DNA of 64,000 bases from Rugalucina vietnamica (lineage: Eukaryota > Mollusca > Bivalvia > Lucinida > Lucinidae), in NCBI GenBank assembly GCA_964017185.1, contig OZ024875.1, positions 33,489,456 through 33,553,455 of the forward strand, read 5' to 3'. How positions within the stretch are numbered: the stretch's first letter is position 1; each line of letters begins with the position of its first letter. Shown in pieces: positions 43,784 through 55,881 of the stretch. The translations under genes were made by a program, and so were the position numbers. Below the pieces are notes generated by a model, which saw nothing but the letters and a program-made list of their open reading frames with translations, made no database searches and had not been told where the DNA came from.

Positions 43784-44796
43784 TTCTAATAGGCACACAA
43801 GTATTTGCTTTTTGTTCCATCTTATCAATGAAATATTCATGGTGCGATGAGATTTGTTTATTAATAAGCATGCTAATCTGGCTTCTTTCGTAATTAGTAG
43901 TAATTCATAGGGATTCTGTCATAAGCCCATGTTTTAAGCTTTTCGTAAAGGCTAAAATCTGTTGATAACCCTGCTGTCTTGTACATTCTACTGAATTGTG
44001 TCCTTTAGTGTTTTTCCAATTTATTAAAATGTTACATGTATATGAAGCTTATTTTGATAATGATGTACGATTGTGTCATGTTTTGCATGCGCATGTTTAT
44101 TGTACTGTGTATTGTTGTCATGTTAGTGTAGATGTATCATCGTGTGACTAAAAAAGCTTCTTTTCGTTATAACTTTCTAGTTTATAGCCTCTACATCCGA
44201 GTAGTTTTGCGTTCGAAAACACCGAAGGCAGCTTTGCGCACAAAGGAGGTTATTTACTTTTCGAAAAGGGAATGTTTTCGCACCAACAAAAAGCGATTTT
44301 CCAAATGAGTCGGTCCCTTGACAATTCTTTATGTTTGTTTGAGTTATGAAAATCGTGAGAACAGCAGATATATTGTGTTTCTGAAAACTCTCACTCCTGT
44401 TACCCCCTACAGATTTTACGCATCTAACTTTTATGATCTTGAACCCGGTTTAATCCTCGAAGTGACGTTATTACTGTTAGTGATATATAAGACCGACAAA
44501 CCTATGCTTAGTTATATATTGGTAAAGACTATCATTAAGATATGAGCGCACGCATATCATAGTGATTCGAACAATAATAGTCAATGAGAATATTGAGTGG
44601 TGTTATAGTAAATGGGTTGGCCTAGTGTAAAGAAGGCGGTATTCTGCTAGCGCAACTGACAGCTATTACTATTATCGCAGTTCACTGTTGTAACAGTGGT
44701 GTTATAGTGAGGACGCACGTTGAGTGTCCGTCCGTTTGTTCGTACGAGTGTAGCTCATGAATAAACGATTGGATGAGTGGGAGTTAGGGTCGAGCC
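43784..44796 (+). other. Presumed 5' flank/5' UTR of the ADAMTS-like gene
   Basis: No coding signal. It contains the sequence immediately upstream of a well-placed ATG (cgagccATGC at 44797). No TATA box or start site can be assigned. Confidence 0.4.
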
Positions 44797-44887
44797 ATGC
44801 GGGATGCTTGGGTCGTGGGGATCCTTGTGTTATGGTCCCTGTTCGACGGGGCCCGTTCACTGGAAATACCTGGTATTTTTGCTGAAG
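44797..44887 (+). CDS. ADAMTS-like exon 1: signal peptide
   Basis: ATG at 44797 in a fair initiation context (gccATGC). It reads MRDAWVVGILVLWSLFDGAR then SLEIPGIFAE: an N-terminal hydrophobic core (WVVGILVLWSLF) with a plausible cleavage near GARS. Donor at 44888 (GAAG|gtagga), phase 1, matches the phase-1 acceptor of the next exon. A second phase-1 donor (CCTG|gtattt) lies 15 nt upstream at 44873. No other in-frame signal peptide was found upstream of 45186. Confidence 0.72.
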
Positions 44888-47659
44888 GTAGGAAAATTTT
44901 GCTGATTTAACAGGTTTCCAATGCATTATATCACAGTATTAAATAATATCGCATAGTTTGATCAGTTTATTATTTTATACGTATGTATTACTTTATATCC
45001 AAGCAACAGTTTTAACAACAAGTGTCGTTATCTGTTTATTGGCTTTTATCTTTGAATTTATTGAAGGGCTTAATGAATTAAAAGCCATAATACTTCAGAG
45101 TATGCTGTATGCATACGCACATGCATATATCTACATATGTATTTTCTTGACTATATATTTTGCACGTGCATATTATCTATTTCAGGAGAGAATTTAAGCT
45201 CAAAGGAGTCACAGATTGTGTTTCCAAAGAGGATATACGAAAATGGAGAAAGTGTCCCTACCCACCGTCACTTCCATAAGCGGAGTGTTCGAGAGACGTG
45301 GGACCCCAGTGCCAAATATTTCTTGGAAATTAATGGAGAAATATATCACTTTAATTTGGAATATATGCATAATTTTGTGTTTCCTGGATTAACTGTCCAG
45401 AGATATAGTGATAATTATACGTGGATAGAGGATGGTGGTGATCTAACTGGATTATCTTGTTTCTACCATGGGACGGTCAATGGAACCGCCCAGTCGCGTG
45501 CTACACTCAGTTTGTGTGATGGAATGGTGAGTACCGTACCGAACCGCTCATTCTGATTTTTAATGACACATACAAAAAGATACAGCGCTATACAAGCAGA
45601 CGAAATTGAAAGCAGTAGTAACTCGTACTGGAGACAGCAAATGCAAAAACTGCTTAGCGCATCAGGAAAACATGTCCGTGCAATATATACCCCCTTAAAC
45701 CCCACTTTTATGTAGAAAAACTGGGGTATGCAGGGGTATACCTATTTTTCTTATTTTTGCTCCAAAACATAGATTGTGGGTACTCGTTAGAACCGCCTCG
45801 GCGAGGCGGTTCTAACTTGTACCCACAATCTATGTTTTGAGCAAAAATAAGAAAAATATCAGAATTTTTCAGCTGAAATTGTTCAAATTTTAAAGCTAAA
45901 AAAATCTCTGTATATTGCATGGGCAAGTTTGCGTAATGGTCTGTATGCATGTCAGCAGCCGATCATTGCTTGGTATGATCATGTATGTATTACGATACGA
46001 AATTGTCCGATTGATACCTTCGGTCAGACATGCATGTAATGTGGTGCCAGCTTCGTCACAACACAAGACAACGCAACTCACCCAAAAGCACACGATGGAG
46101 TAAATATATATATGTAACGACCACCTGTATAAAATAAACGAATCTATCACTACCACTCGACACTGGATAATAAATGGACGACTATGTACGCATGGAAAAT
46201 CGTAGCGAACCGACCACTATGAAGTGGTACACTGTTTAAATACAGCAACCACTTGTCGTAGAGAACTTGAATTGCTCCGTAAGCTCTGTTAGGGTATTGC
46301 ATTATGATACAGCAGACGCAGACCGTATATGATATCTAGAATGGGTTGTCTGAAAGCAGCACTGGGCCATCGATAAAACTCTCTGAGACAAAAATGTAAG
46401 AAAAACGTGTAATGGTGATCAAACAGAGCTATTGTACGTCAGGAAATCTTTGATCATTCGTCTTTTAGGCACAGGGCCAACCTTCACACACTGGCGTCTG
46501 ATAATGTTTTCTCGTAGCATATTCGGTTGCTGTTCTAAGCACTTTTCCTTCCGACTGAAGCTAGGAATCTGAAAGTGTGAAAGCAGATCCTAAATACAAT
46601 ACATGCCGTTGGTGGTCTATATGCTATAATGTTATGTTTTACCGCATCGCAACCTCATGATCAGGCATAATGATAATCTTGTTATCTTCAGTCTTTTGGC
46701 ACAAGTATTATGTGCATCGCAGACTTAGCTTCAGCACGACAAAAACCAGCGTCAGTGCACTGTGTGCCATCAAACAGGTCCGTCAAATTGGTGACATGCG
46801 TCCAATCTGATCGTTTTTTCTGCAACCAACAAGCATTTTACACATACCCATGTAACAAGTTAACTGGTGGAGGCCATACATACAGTATTAAGGGCGATTA
46901 TATGGCGCATCGCTTTAGAAACACCGCAATTTCGCGGTTTGTCTCGGTTTCAGCCTTCAGGTATTAATCAGGTCGATGTTACACATAACAGCACATAATG
47001 CAAGATATTACGAGATCAACCATTTTACGAAAATTGCAGCGTCTGCCTTTGAGGTTTGGCCCAGAAAACCATAACCATTATTTTAATGGGTATGCAGTTC
47101 TTTTTATTGAGATCTATGTAATGCATGTAATTAATGGTTATCCATCAATACATCCATCTAACTGCATATTGCCCTCCCATGGGCGGAGCTTAACGTTCTC
47201 ACGAGTATTTCCATGTTCGGGATACTTTTCATCTTTTCTATGTCCTCTGTGTCAACTCGGAGGACAACGGGGTTAATAAAATAACACTTTTATAAATGAT
47301 ACAATTACCCGTTGTGTGAATATTCTCATGTGTACATCACATGTACATGTACTAGATTAAGTTCAATGCAGCGTTTTGGGGTAGTTCTAAAGAAACTTTC
47401 TTTACAAAGCATGGCAACTTTGCGGTTTATTTATAAGTGTTTTCCGTAACATACACATTTCGTTCGATTATGTACATTAGGCAAGCCATAATGGGTTAAT
47501 TTGCCCCACTGACATATTGATATGCGTTAAAGAACAAAGGAGACATACTTACGCTTATTCAAAAAGGCTAGACACTTTGACAAACTAATTGGTTTAGGGT
47601 GATCGCGGTGCAGATAATCATAAACAATTAGTAAAGTTGTCAAAACCAAGCAACTCCCA

Positions 47660-47707
<48 letters not shown>

Positions 47708-50700
47708 AATGAAATCTTATGCCAGAGCAAAATGGTCAATGGCTGCCACCCTAGCAGTGGTGTAACTAAATCCCGGCTTAAGTCGTAACAGGTTAGCCCT
47801 TAGACCGGACGGAGAATGGTATCGGAACGAAATTGTAACACCGATTGCCATCTTTTACCCACAAAAGCACGTCGTCTGCAGCCCTTAGGTTACAGAAGCA
47901 TAACTTCCTAGGAATGGGACCTTTTGGTCCTTTACCGGTCCGTCCAACTTATAAAGGCGACTGACATCGGGTCCGTTACGCCGATATTAATCATTCCCGT
48001 ATTTCTATCACAAAAGGAAAATATTCGGTTTCTTTCTGTCAGTCATTGCGTATCGGCAGTTGATCTAGGTATTACATGACGCTTTCTAGATAAGATTTTC
48101 AGATAACCGAAAATTATTTACATTTTGGTATAAACTGTTAATAAGCTGATCTGGATGTGCTGTCAAAACGGTTTGCCTATGATTCAAGCCATTAACAGTC
48201 TTTACAATCTTTTGGCTTTGTGGAAGGTCAGCACACTTTAGCTTCTAGCATTCTTAAATGTTGTCTTTGTGGAAATGGCAATATAATTTTCGTTCTTTAA
48301 TCTCCGTATGTCAAATTTGACAGCTTCGGTTAAAGAGAAGCCTAATGGACATGTCGTTATGACACTGGTTGTCTTTGATGAGGCGACTGTGATCACCTCC
48401 GTAGGACAGCTATTTGGAGATGGATCACGCCACAATGTATTAAATGATCACCAAATTGCTCGTAATCTTGACTCGAATGTGAATACTGCGACACTCCACA
48501 CTGACAGTTCTGCATTGTTCAAGAAACGTGCACTTTGACAGTGAACTCGCCCTTAAAGGGAAAGCAGTTCAAGTGAGCCCCTGCCTCAATCTGTGGTGCG
48601 ACTGAATGGATGACCCATCATTTGTCAGCATTTAAAGTCGCTTTGCGTTTTACGACACACATTTTCATTGATAAATAAAGACAATTTTACTACTAAACTA
48701 TTTGAGAGTATTTTGCGGTTTTTAGCTACTGGTTTGACATTACACAGGTGTTGTACTACGGACTGATTTCTCCGATCTTGATTTAAATATAGGACACGCA
48801 TTGACTGAAAAGGTTACATTGAACCGGTACATAACTTAGATAGAACTATCTGCACCTGTGCATTCAGTCTGTAAATCGAAAGATCGGGCTCAAGTTAGAA
48901 ACAAGAGCATAAAAGCAAGTAATTAATACACCGTTCACACTTTAATCGGATTAAGAAATCTTACGAATGCGTCATTCCTTTTGTGAAAACAGAAAAGAAA
49001 GCACATAAATGCAACATATGATTAGAAGCCCTGCAGTTTGAGAGCACGAGCGCGCACGCGACCCACTCAGTAAATCTGGTGGAAAAACCTTAGAAAAACT
49101 TTTATTGGTCTTTTCAATGGTATAATCTCCGAAGTTATGATATAGAACGACGAAAGACACGCGCTCGCTGAATACCGCATAGTCGAGACGCATGCCGCAA
49201 TATGATTGTCTGACAGAACACCCATCTAGAGATTAGATAAACATACAGCCACCTTAGCCTACTGCTGATATCGAGAATTTTTATGTAAACTGTTGGGAAA
49301 TCTGATAAATTGCTAAATAGACCTAATAAAGAAGGGATAAATGACCCAGGTGAGCATTATTCATAGAACGATCTTACTGAGAAATAAACTTCTGTGAGTT
49401 CGATAAACTTTTAAAACTTAGAAATACTGGTGAGTACCTACATGCTGGTACTGTGACGGGATAGCCTGCCTTGGAAAAATACGTTGGTGCAACGTATTAG
49501 CGGTATATTGAGTGCTTGTGATATGCAAATTTCAAACTCGAAACTTTGTGAAGCGAGTAAGCGTTGAGTACCATGGTGGATGAGCATGCTTTTCCACCGA
49601 CGGGGTTAGCTATGGCTTGGCTCGGCTGTTCGTTACAGTACTAACCATATATGTACATGTGAACATGAAAATGTGGACACCACTTTGGCGATACCAATAC
49701 AACTTGTGCGTATGTGAGCTTTGTTATCCATACTATTATCGGACATGAGGCCAACAAGACAGATTACATGTATATACATCTCGTAGACGTGAAAGAACCT
49801 GCTTCCTATAAGCCAATGCTCTGTAACCTCTTTCCTGTGCAAGACTTTCCTCCAAAGTAACATGGCTGTACTTGTAGTTCTAGGACTCAGTCTCCTTTAT
49901 TTTATTTTAAGCGACGGAGACAATAATCACACAACGAGCATTTTGGTACCCGAATTGTTGGCTCTGCTGGCAGAGTTTCTCGCATTTTACCCACTTACTG
50001 GTACAGATGGCAACATACCTTAGGGTACAGCCGACCTGTTGGAATCTTTTATCGAATCTGTGAAAGTGTTCAATGTAAATCTTCCTATTTCAACGTATTC
50101 GATTCCCCGCAGTTTAAACACATTTTAAATCTATTACCAGTGAAAATAAAATCAAAGCGTTTGATGATAGTAAATTTGTTTAGGCGAGATTATCACCGTG
50201 TTCATCTAGGCTAAAAGTAAGTGAGTACAAGTCAGTTCTTCTCCCCAGACACCTATATCAGCAGATCTTATAGACACAATATCATTATGTTTCTTCTCAG
50301 ACAAAATAACTAAATCAACGGTATATCTTAAATGTTTGAGGATACATTTCAGAATAAAGAAACTGATACAGATTTACTCCACGGTGTTACGTAAGCATGT
50401 CTATATTAGCAATAAATCTGACGCACTTTTAAGTTAGCAGTTTAAACTTGGATTAATATTTTTCTTAAATAACATCACACGAGGTCTTCAGAGTCTAAAA
50501 TTATCCCAAACCAGACGTTGGGCACAAATAAGATCTTGGTATTCATACATGTTTAAAGATCTTTAAAGGTATCACAGCTTAATAGTTTTAATGGCACATC
50601 CCGAATGTTCTCCCCATCTTGCTAAATTCAAAATTTAGCACCCACCCAACACCTGAGATGACGATCAGAAATTGATCGACTCAGTATATGAAGATAGATA

Positions 50701-52131
50701 GATAAAAAAAAAAAAAAAAAAAAAAATCAGTGCAGTATCAAGAGTTGTGTTTTGGAGCGAAACGTCCTCTAACGCGCATCTGCAGTTTACGTTATAAATC
50801 GAGCAAGAGTTAACAATCATAGATAGGATTTCGCGGGATTTGTCCAGTTATAAGAGAAACGGACGCTAGTATTTGAAATTGAGCAAATTAAACTGGTAGA
50901 ATGCGGCAATCATTGAAGTAAGGTGGAAAGATTTTACAATAACCTGTAAGAGCCATGAAAGTCTGAAACATCTGCTTAGACTGTCTAAAGGCGTTTCCAA
51001 GCCTGGAATTGATCTATACCAACAACTGCAGTTCAACAACTATAAATACATCAGATGGCTGTCTTTGTGGCAATTTTATCTTAATTTTATGCTTGGCACC
51101 ACTGAATGTGACAACGAAAAGAAAGAAAGAAAAAAACAAGGCATCACTGAATAGTGTAAGGCATTGTGATTGGAACTTGGCGCAGGGGTAGACTGGTTGA
51201 CTCCTGTCCCAGAGGTCCCGAGTTCAGTCCTCAACTGGTGCACCTTTTATTGTGGCCTTGAGCAAGTCACATTTCCGCAGCTCCTGAGGTAATCGTCAGA
51301 AATTGATCGACTCAATAAACAATAAAAAAAAAGTTTGTTTTCTTGTTACTCCCATCAATCCATTTCTGATTATTCCTGGTATATTTACATTGTACACTCT
51401 GATGTGTTTGCAGGATGTGCCTACATGCATGAGGATAGAACCTGTGTAGGGATCTTTAACCTGCACAGGGGATGACTGACCCTTCACAGGGGGACTCCAT
51501 TTAACGTCCCGATGCGAAGTCCCGATGTCACTGTATGACAGGAAGGGAAGCATGTTCAGACATCAGATTTTCCTCGCCATGGGCTGGGATCAAACCCGGG
51601 ACCTCTAGTCTAGTACTAGAGGACAGTGCATTTACCACTGAGCTACTGCGCTTCCTTAAGGCATAAACGTCTTGATTTCTTTTTATTCTGCCTGCCTCTG
51701 TGTGCTTGTTCTCTTTGTATTTGGATGATGTTAACCAGATCACTACCTTAGTGGGAAAGAGCTATTCATCATGTATTTCTAACTTATTTTGTGTGTGATG
51801 TTTTGTGCTGTCCTTTATTCTCTCCTGGTTCCTGCTGGTGTCTAAGTTGGGATTTAAATTCAATTTCTGGTCCTCTATTCTGACTTTGCATACAGCCTTC
51901 CCTAAAAGTGCCCATACATGTACATGTTGTTTTATTTTTAATTTCAGACTGGCATGTTCAGTGTAGGAGGGAGACATTATTTTATCGAACCTCTCAAGGG
52001 AGACTCTTATTCCAAAGACCACTTCAATGAAAGTGACAGTGCTATTATACCTCATCAACTTTATCCATTAAAATATTCACCTAGTAACATTCATAATTCA
52101 ACAGATTCTCACTGTGGAATTAGTTATAATG
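44797..52131 (+). CDS. ADAMTS/ADAM-type metalloprotease, N-terminal part (first three coding exons)
   Basis: Secreted or membrane zinc metalloprotease of the reprolysin (M12B) family; only the signal peptide and part of the prodomain are visible. Exons 44797-44887, 45186-45526 and 51948-52131 join in frame (phases 1, 0, 1) and encode about 205 residues. The prodomain shows the family pattern: a C(F)Y.G.V.G motif (SCFYHGTVNGT), then (A/S)xLSLCDGM, a Gly-rich turn and YFIEPL. Several N-glycosylation sequons occur (NYT, NGT, NES, NST). ADAMTS is favoured over ADAM because of the SLCxGMxGxF...YFIEPL spacing, but without the catalytic domain this is uncertain. The gene runs divergently from BRPF and continues past the right edge or through exons I did not recognise. 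Confidence 0.8.
45186..45526 (+). CDS. ADAMTS-like exon 2: prodomain
   Basis: Acceptor 45174-45185 (tatctatttcag), donor at 45527 (ATG|gtgagt), phase 1 to 0, 341 nt. Encodes ENLSSKESQIVFPKRIYENG and continues through HRHFHKRSVRETWDPSAKYF, LEINGEIYHFNLEY, VFPGLTVQRY, SCFYHGTVNG, and ends LSLCDGM. The xFxxxGxxYxLxLxxN-like strand followed by GLTVQRY is typical of the M12B propeptide. Confidence 0.88.
45660..45935 (+). mobile_element. MITE with perfect internal palindrome, copy 1
   Basis: Ends 'catgtccgtgcaatatata' and 'tgtatattgcatgggcaag' are inverted. The interior 45744-45856 is a long palindrome ('gattgtgggtactcgttaga..ccgcctcggcgaggcgg'). An inverted second copy lies at 62945-63205. Confidence 0.75.
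45936..50639 (+). other. Large intron 2 of the ADAMTS-like gene
   Basis: About 4.7 kb mostly without recognised features. A (GA)22 microsatellite lies at 47662-47705. Open frames at 46710-47276 and 48308-48538 are short and unconvincing. Confidence 0.45.
47662..47705. repeat. (GA)22 microsatellite
   Basis: Uninterrupted dinucleotide run. Confidence 0.97.
50640..50727 (+). mobile_element. SINE tail fragment with poly(A)
   Basis: Matches the 3' end of the SINE at 51178-51335 ('gatcagaaattgatcgactca') and ends in a poly(A) run. The tRNA head is absent (5' truncated). Confidence 0.65.
51178..51335 (+). mobile_element. tRNA-derived SINE
   Basis: Head 'ggcgcaggggtagactggtt' (A-box region) and 'gaggtcccgagttcagtcct' (B-box region), body with 'ccttgagcaagtcac', tail 'gaaattgatcgactcaataa' and poly(A). 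Confidence 0.75.
51395..51655 (-). mobile_element. tRNA-derived SINE (opposite strand)
   Basis: Minus strand begins 'gcgcagtagctcagtggtaa' and has 'ggtcccgggtttgatcccag', good A- and B-box matches. The body includes 'gtcccgatg' blocks. It sits head-to-tail near the SINE at 51178 in opposite orientation. Confidence 0.75.
51948..52131 (+). CDS. ADAMTS-like exon 3: prodomain continued
   Basis: Acceptor ending at 51947 (tttaatttcag), donor at 52132 (AATG|gtgagt), phase 0 to 1, 184 nt. Encodes TGMFSVGGRHYFIEPLKGDS then YSKDHFNESDSAIIPHQLYP and a Cys (DSHCGISYN). With the previous exon it forms SLCDGM-TGMFSVGGRHYFIEPL, the canonical prodomain junction. The Cys may be the prodomain cysteine that pairs or acts near the switch position; inference only. 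Confidence 0.88.
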
Positions 52132-52635
52132 GTGAGTATACTTTTTATTTACATTATTGTATTTTTCATCATACCTGTGACTTGTACCCAGTAGAATTGT
52201 TGGGTGCTGATTAGAACCTGTCTAATAAACATCAACAACATACATGAATGAGTACATCAAGAAATAAACAAACTAATCCCTCACAGTGGCATTGGTTTGT
52301 TTATGGGAGAAAACAAGTTGTTGCTGCCAGTATTTGAAAAAAAAGGGAATTTCTTCTTTTTTGTCACACATTTTTTGAGCATAGGTACTTACTTAAAATT
52401 TGGCCTTCTTACCTGCTTTTGAAACTAGGCCTCAGATTTATATTTTCAAAAGGTGAAATAATATTTAACATACTTAGCGAAACCCTGCATTTCTTTTTGT
52501 AGGATGGTGCTATCAAGCAATTAAGCTTTTTTGCACAAAGGGAAAAATTGTTCAAAACAACAGAAGATAAAGTCATTTGAATCCATTTTCGATGATACAT
52601 AAACAAGTTTTTATGACAATGATATACGCATACAT
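52132..52635 (+). other. Intron 3 start, no feature
   Basis: No coding or repeat signal recognised. Confidence 0.4.
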
Positions 52636-53069
52636 TTGAGCCACAGTATGAGAAAACCAACAATTTGCATAGGTGAAAACAAAGCCACAGATCAGCAGTG
52701 CAGTAACTGCACAGCTGATCAGCGCCTTTGATTTCACTGCTCGGATAGTACAATCCTTCTCAGGAGCGTAGCTGGGCAAAAATACAGAGTACGCACTTTG
52801 TTAACAGGTGTCTGAGGGTGTAAAAAAGTTGTCCAAGGTTGTTTAAAGTCATAAAAAAATCTCGAATACTATGATTTTTGAAAAAATCGCAATTTTGTGA
52901 CATCAAGCTGTACGCACATGCGTATATGCGTACATGTAGCTACGCCCCTGCTTCTTCTTCTTAAATCCGAATTTTCAAGCTTCTAGCCTGCTTCTGTGAC
53001 TGTACAGGCCGGTTTGTGTCAGACATGGTCGGAAACCCTGAAGACCGGTTTTCTCCCGTTGTGGCTCAT
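52636..53069 (-). mobile_element. Palindrome-core MITE, copy 8, interrupted by a nested element
   Basis: Left end 'tgagccacagtatgagaaaa', hairpin 'cagcagtgcagtaactgcac', right end 'ttctcccgttgtggctca'. The normal 'agtacaattcctcttctact' block is split by the insertion at 52761-52950. Confidence 0.85.
52761..52950. mobile_element. Nested hAT-like MITE
   Basis: Ends 'caggagcgtagct' and 'agctacgcccctg' are inverted with one mismatch, and 'cttct' borders both sides (6 of 8 flanking bases match, compatible with a decayed 8-bp duplication). About 190 bp, non-coding. Confidence 0.7.
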
Positions 53070-53687
53070 TTTTTAGTTGCAGATAGCTAGGCTTTGGTGA
53101 ACTTTGCATTTACTCCTGGCATTTTCTTGATGATGGGGCTTAAATGTATAAATAATGCTGTTTTGAGATTTATTGCATTATGTCTGTTGCTAATAACTGT
53201 AATTTGTATGTATACATAATGTATTAATGGGGTATGTAAATTGCATGTAATAGTGCATAATACTTATATACAAGCCAAGTCATCATTAAACCTCTTTACA
53301 GCAAATGCAGATAAAAGCATTAACTGACCAACTATGCATTTATGCAGATTGACCAACATTTTTCTATGTTTTGTGCATGTTGCAAAGATTCATAGCATCC
53401 ATTTAATGAAGAATCAAGTATTTGGAGTACAAAGCTCATCTGGGCTGCTGAAAATGGTAGCTGTCTGCAACAGCTTAGCCACTTGAAGCTGCTCTCTGAA
53501 GTGGTTTTTGTGGTTTAGATTGTATCAGCAATTTTTCAAGAGGTGCAGATAACTCCTACAAGTTCAGGTCAAATCAATTAGGTAATGAGGATGAAAAATG
53601 ACTTCTTTCTTTACTTTACTCCAAGGCTGGAAGTTTGCCTGCATGCTGTACATACCAGTATGATACCACCAGATTCTTCTAAGGGTC

Positions 53688-54144
53688 TGTTCACAAATGT
53701 TCACACCGGTCAGCTGGAGACAACTAACATGACCGAGAACAGCCAACACAAATGGAAACAGTAAGCAACATGGCAATATACCATTATCCTCCCTGTGCTA
53801 TATTTCCACCACCTCCCGCCATACCCACCCACCCTCCAGTTTTCTCAGACTTATAGATATGAAATATTAAATACGGAATAAATCTAATTTGCATATTGGG
53901 GAATGACTTTGAATGCAGTTTATTCCGTAGCGGGGAGGATGACAGTATATTGCCCCAAATACCAGTCTTGGTACAACTTGCCATGGATCATTTTAATCTA
54001 TGGAAAGTTCTTCCCAGATAGGTATTTCCATCGCTGAGAATAAGCAATGCAATCCTTTGCTACTGACTTGTATTGATTTCATCTGTGTGTTGTTCACAGT
54101 CACGTTGATTGTCTCTGGCTATTCAGTGTAATAACCAGAGTATG
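53688..54144. repeat. Imperfect palindromic element
   Basis: 'ggagacaactaacatgacc' on the left and 'ttgattgtctctggctattc' on the right are inverted. Further in, 'ggcaatataccattatcctc' pairs with 'ggaggatgacagtatattgc'. Identity about two thirds; related to 54795-55060. Confidence 0.5.
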
Positions 54145-54424
54145 CTGTTTTCCTCAGAAAACAGTATGATTACTTCCTTAGATTTGTTTCATTGGGAGGG
54201 TTCAATTATAAGTCATTTCAATATGGCCCTTTTAGTATTTTAAAGGTCCTTATAGCTGATTTTAAAGGCCCAGGAAGACCACTCATAAAAGAAATATTTT
54301 GTTTACAATTAAGCATTATTGGTTTGAGTTAGTTTGTTCACCCTACTACTAGCTGTCACTTGCATTTGTATAATAAGTGCTCTGTGGTCGGAATTTATCA
54401 AATTTTATCACTTGGAGTATTTTC

Positions 54425-54565
54425 GATGAGTGTCGTGTTTGCACAAGGGACACCTTTAACATTACTACCTGTGGCGTTTCGCTGTCAACTAATGTTTCGG
54501 TATGCGGTGCCTGCCCACCATGGAAGAATGCAGATCACCACAATGAAAGAAAGTTCATTAACTGA
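54425..54565 (+). other. Orphan Cys-rich ORF resembling a TNF-receptor module
   Basis: The frame reads DECRVCTRDTFNITTCGVSL then STNVSVCGACPPWK and stops at 54565. The spacing C-x2-C-x8-C-x10-C-x2-C with TF..TC....T.VC..CPP resembles the second half of a TNFR Cys-rich repeat. No convincing acceptor or donor flanks it, and a stop lies 50 nt upstream in frame. It may be a dead exon, an unusual exon or chance. Confidence 0.3.
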
Positions 54566-54794
54566 GCGGTTAGACTATAGTGACCTATATTTTATTTTGA
54601 TTACGTCTTACACACATTTTCTCATTTTGTTTTGAAGTTTCGTTTTCAATGCCGCATTTGGCAACAGATTTAGTGTGCATGCTTTTGTGAGTCTTTCTTG
54701 TTTGCTGGTGTGAGCTGATACAAATTAGACAGCAGTACTGTTAAACAAGCATTGAAATTCCAGTACTTGAAATGTGACAGTAGGGCGGAAAGTT

Positions 54795-55060
54795 TCAGTG
54801 TGCACACCGAATATCCAGAGACAACCAACACAACTTACAACAACCAGTGCAGATGAAATCAGTATATTAAGGCTGTATGATGTAAATACATGATTGTACA
54901 TGTACCTGTCTAGGAACAACTTTGCCAAGCACCAGGAACGTCTGTTGAGTTGTTCTCAACTTCTCAGACATGTATTTACTTCCTTTCGTTGCTTTTTGAT
55001 TTCATCTGTATTGGTTATTCTCGATAGCTTTGGTTGTCTGTGAATAACTTGTGTGGCGAG
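54795..55060. repeat. Imperfect palindromic element, second copy
   Basis: 'atatccagagacaaccaaca' and 'agtgcagatgaaatcagtat' are mirrored by 'ttgatttcatctgtattggt' and 'ctttggttgtctgtgaataa'. Same family as 53688-54144. Confidence 0.5.
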
Positions 55061-55163
55061 ATGGCCATAGCTGAAACAATATTTAATCTTTTAACATTAC
55101 TTAGTATTTTAGGGACAGTATCTCTTTAATACTTTGCTCTTTATATATAGCCATATTCTTATA

Positions 55164-55402
55164 TGAGCTGTGTCATGAGAAAACCGGATTTTCGCCTATG
55201 CGAAAATAAAGGGGCAGATCAGTTGTGCAGTAACTGCACAACTGATCAGCACCTTTGATTTCGCTACTTGGATAGTAAAATTAGTAATCTGCTAAAGTCC
55301 GAAATTTCAAGCCTCTAGCCTTGTTTTGTGACTGTTTTGGTCGGTTTGTGTCAGACCTGGTTGGAAACCCCGAAGTCTGGTTTTCTCGCATTGTGGCTTA
55401 TA
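55164..55402 (-). mobile_element. Palindrome-core MITE, copy 9
   Basis: TA-flanked. Ends 'tgagctgtgtcatgagaaaa' and 'tttctcgcattgtggctta'; hairpin 'ttgtgcagtaactgcacaac'. Confidence 0.85.
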
Positions 55403-55881
55403 TATGAAACATTAGTTTTTTAGGCAAGTCAACTATCATTATTATTTCATTAGGGCTTAATATTGTTACCTATAAATCAATCAGTGCATGGACCACCTGG
55501 TTTTAGTCCTAATTAAAACATAATTGAATAAATTTTAAGTTAATTTGATGATCAAAGCAAATTCTTAAGGCACATTATTTGAAAATATAAATTTATAATG
55601 TTGTCTTCGTTAATTACTCGGCAAGCTATAGAGTGTCTTCCAAATCGTAACGGGACTGCCTACTCGTGGGTTCGTTTTACTAATAATGACCTGGTTAACC
55701 GCAGACATACTTCAGACACGCAAATATTATTTTTCAATTACGCGAAATCAACAATAATATTATGACATATGATAATAAATTATTTCCATTCGTTTAGTAT
55801 TGAATTATAAATTTGTTTTAATTACCCGTTGGAGCGGACATTTAGTGTTGTTTCTCCTCCTTACCAATATCAAAACTCATA

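Noticed and set aside
44958-45197. Hydrophobic frame (ISLLFYTYVLLYIQATVLTT...) just upstream of ADAMTS-like exon 2
   Set aside because: No ATG start, and the frame does not join the prodomain frame; the ATG at 44797 with a phase-matched donor explains the signal peptide better.
48308-48538. 76-codon frame starting MSNLTASVKEK
   Set aside because: No family similarity recognised, no splice sites that join the ADAMTS-like exons; too short to claim.
51178-51335. Functional tRNA gene
   Set aside because: A and B boxes are imperfect, the acceptor stem does not close, and a SINE body with poly(A) follows; same reasoning for the other SINE heads at 35045, 51395, 58390 and 60675.
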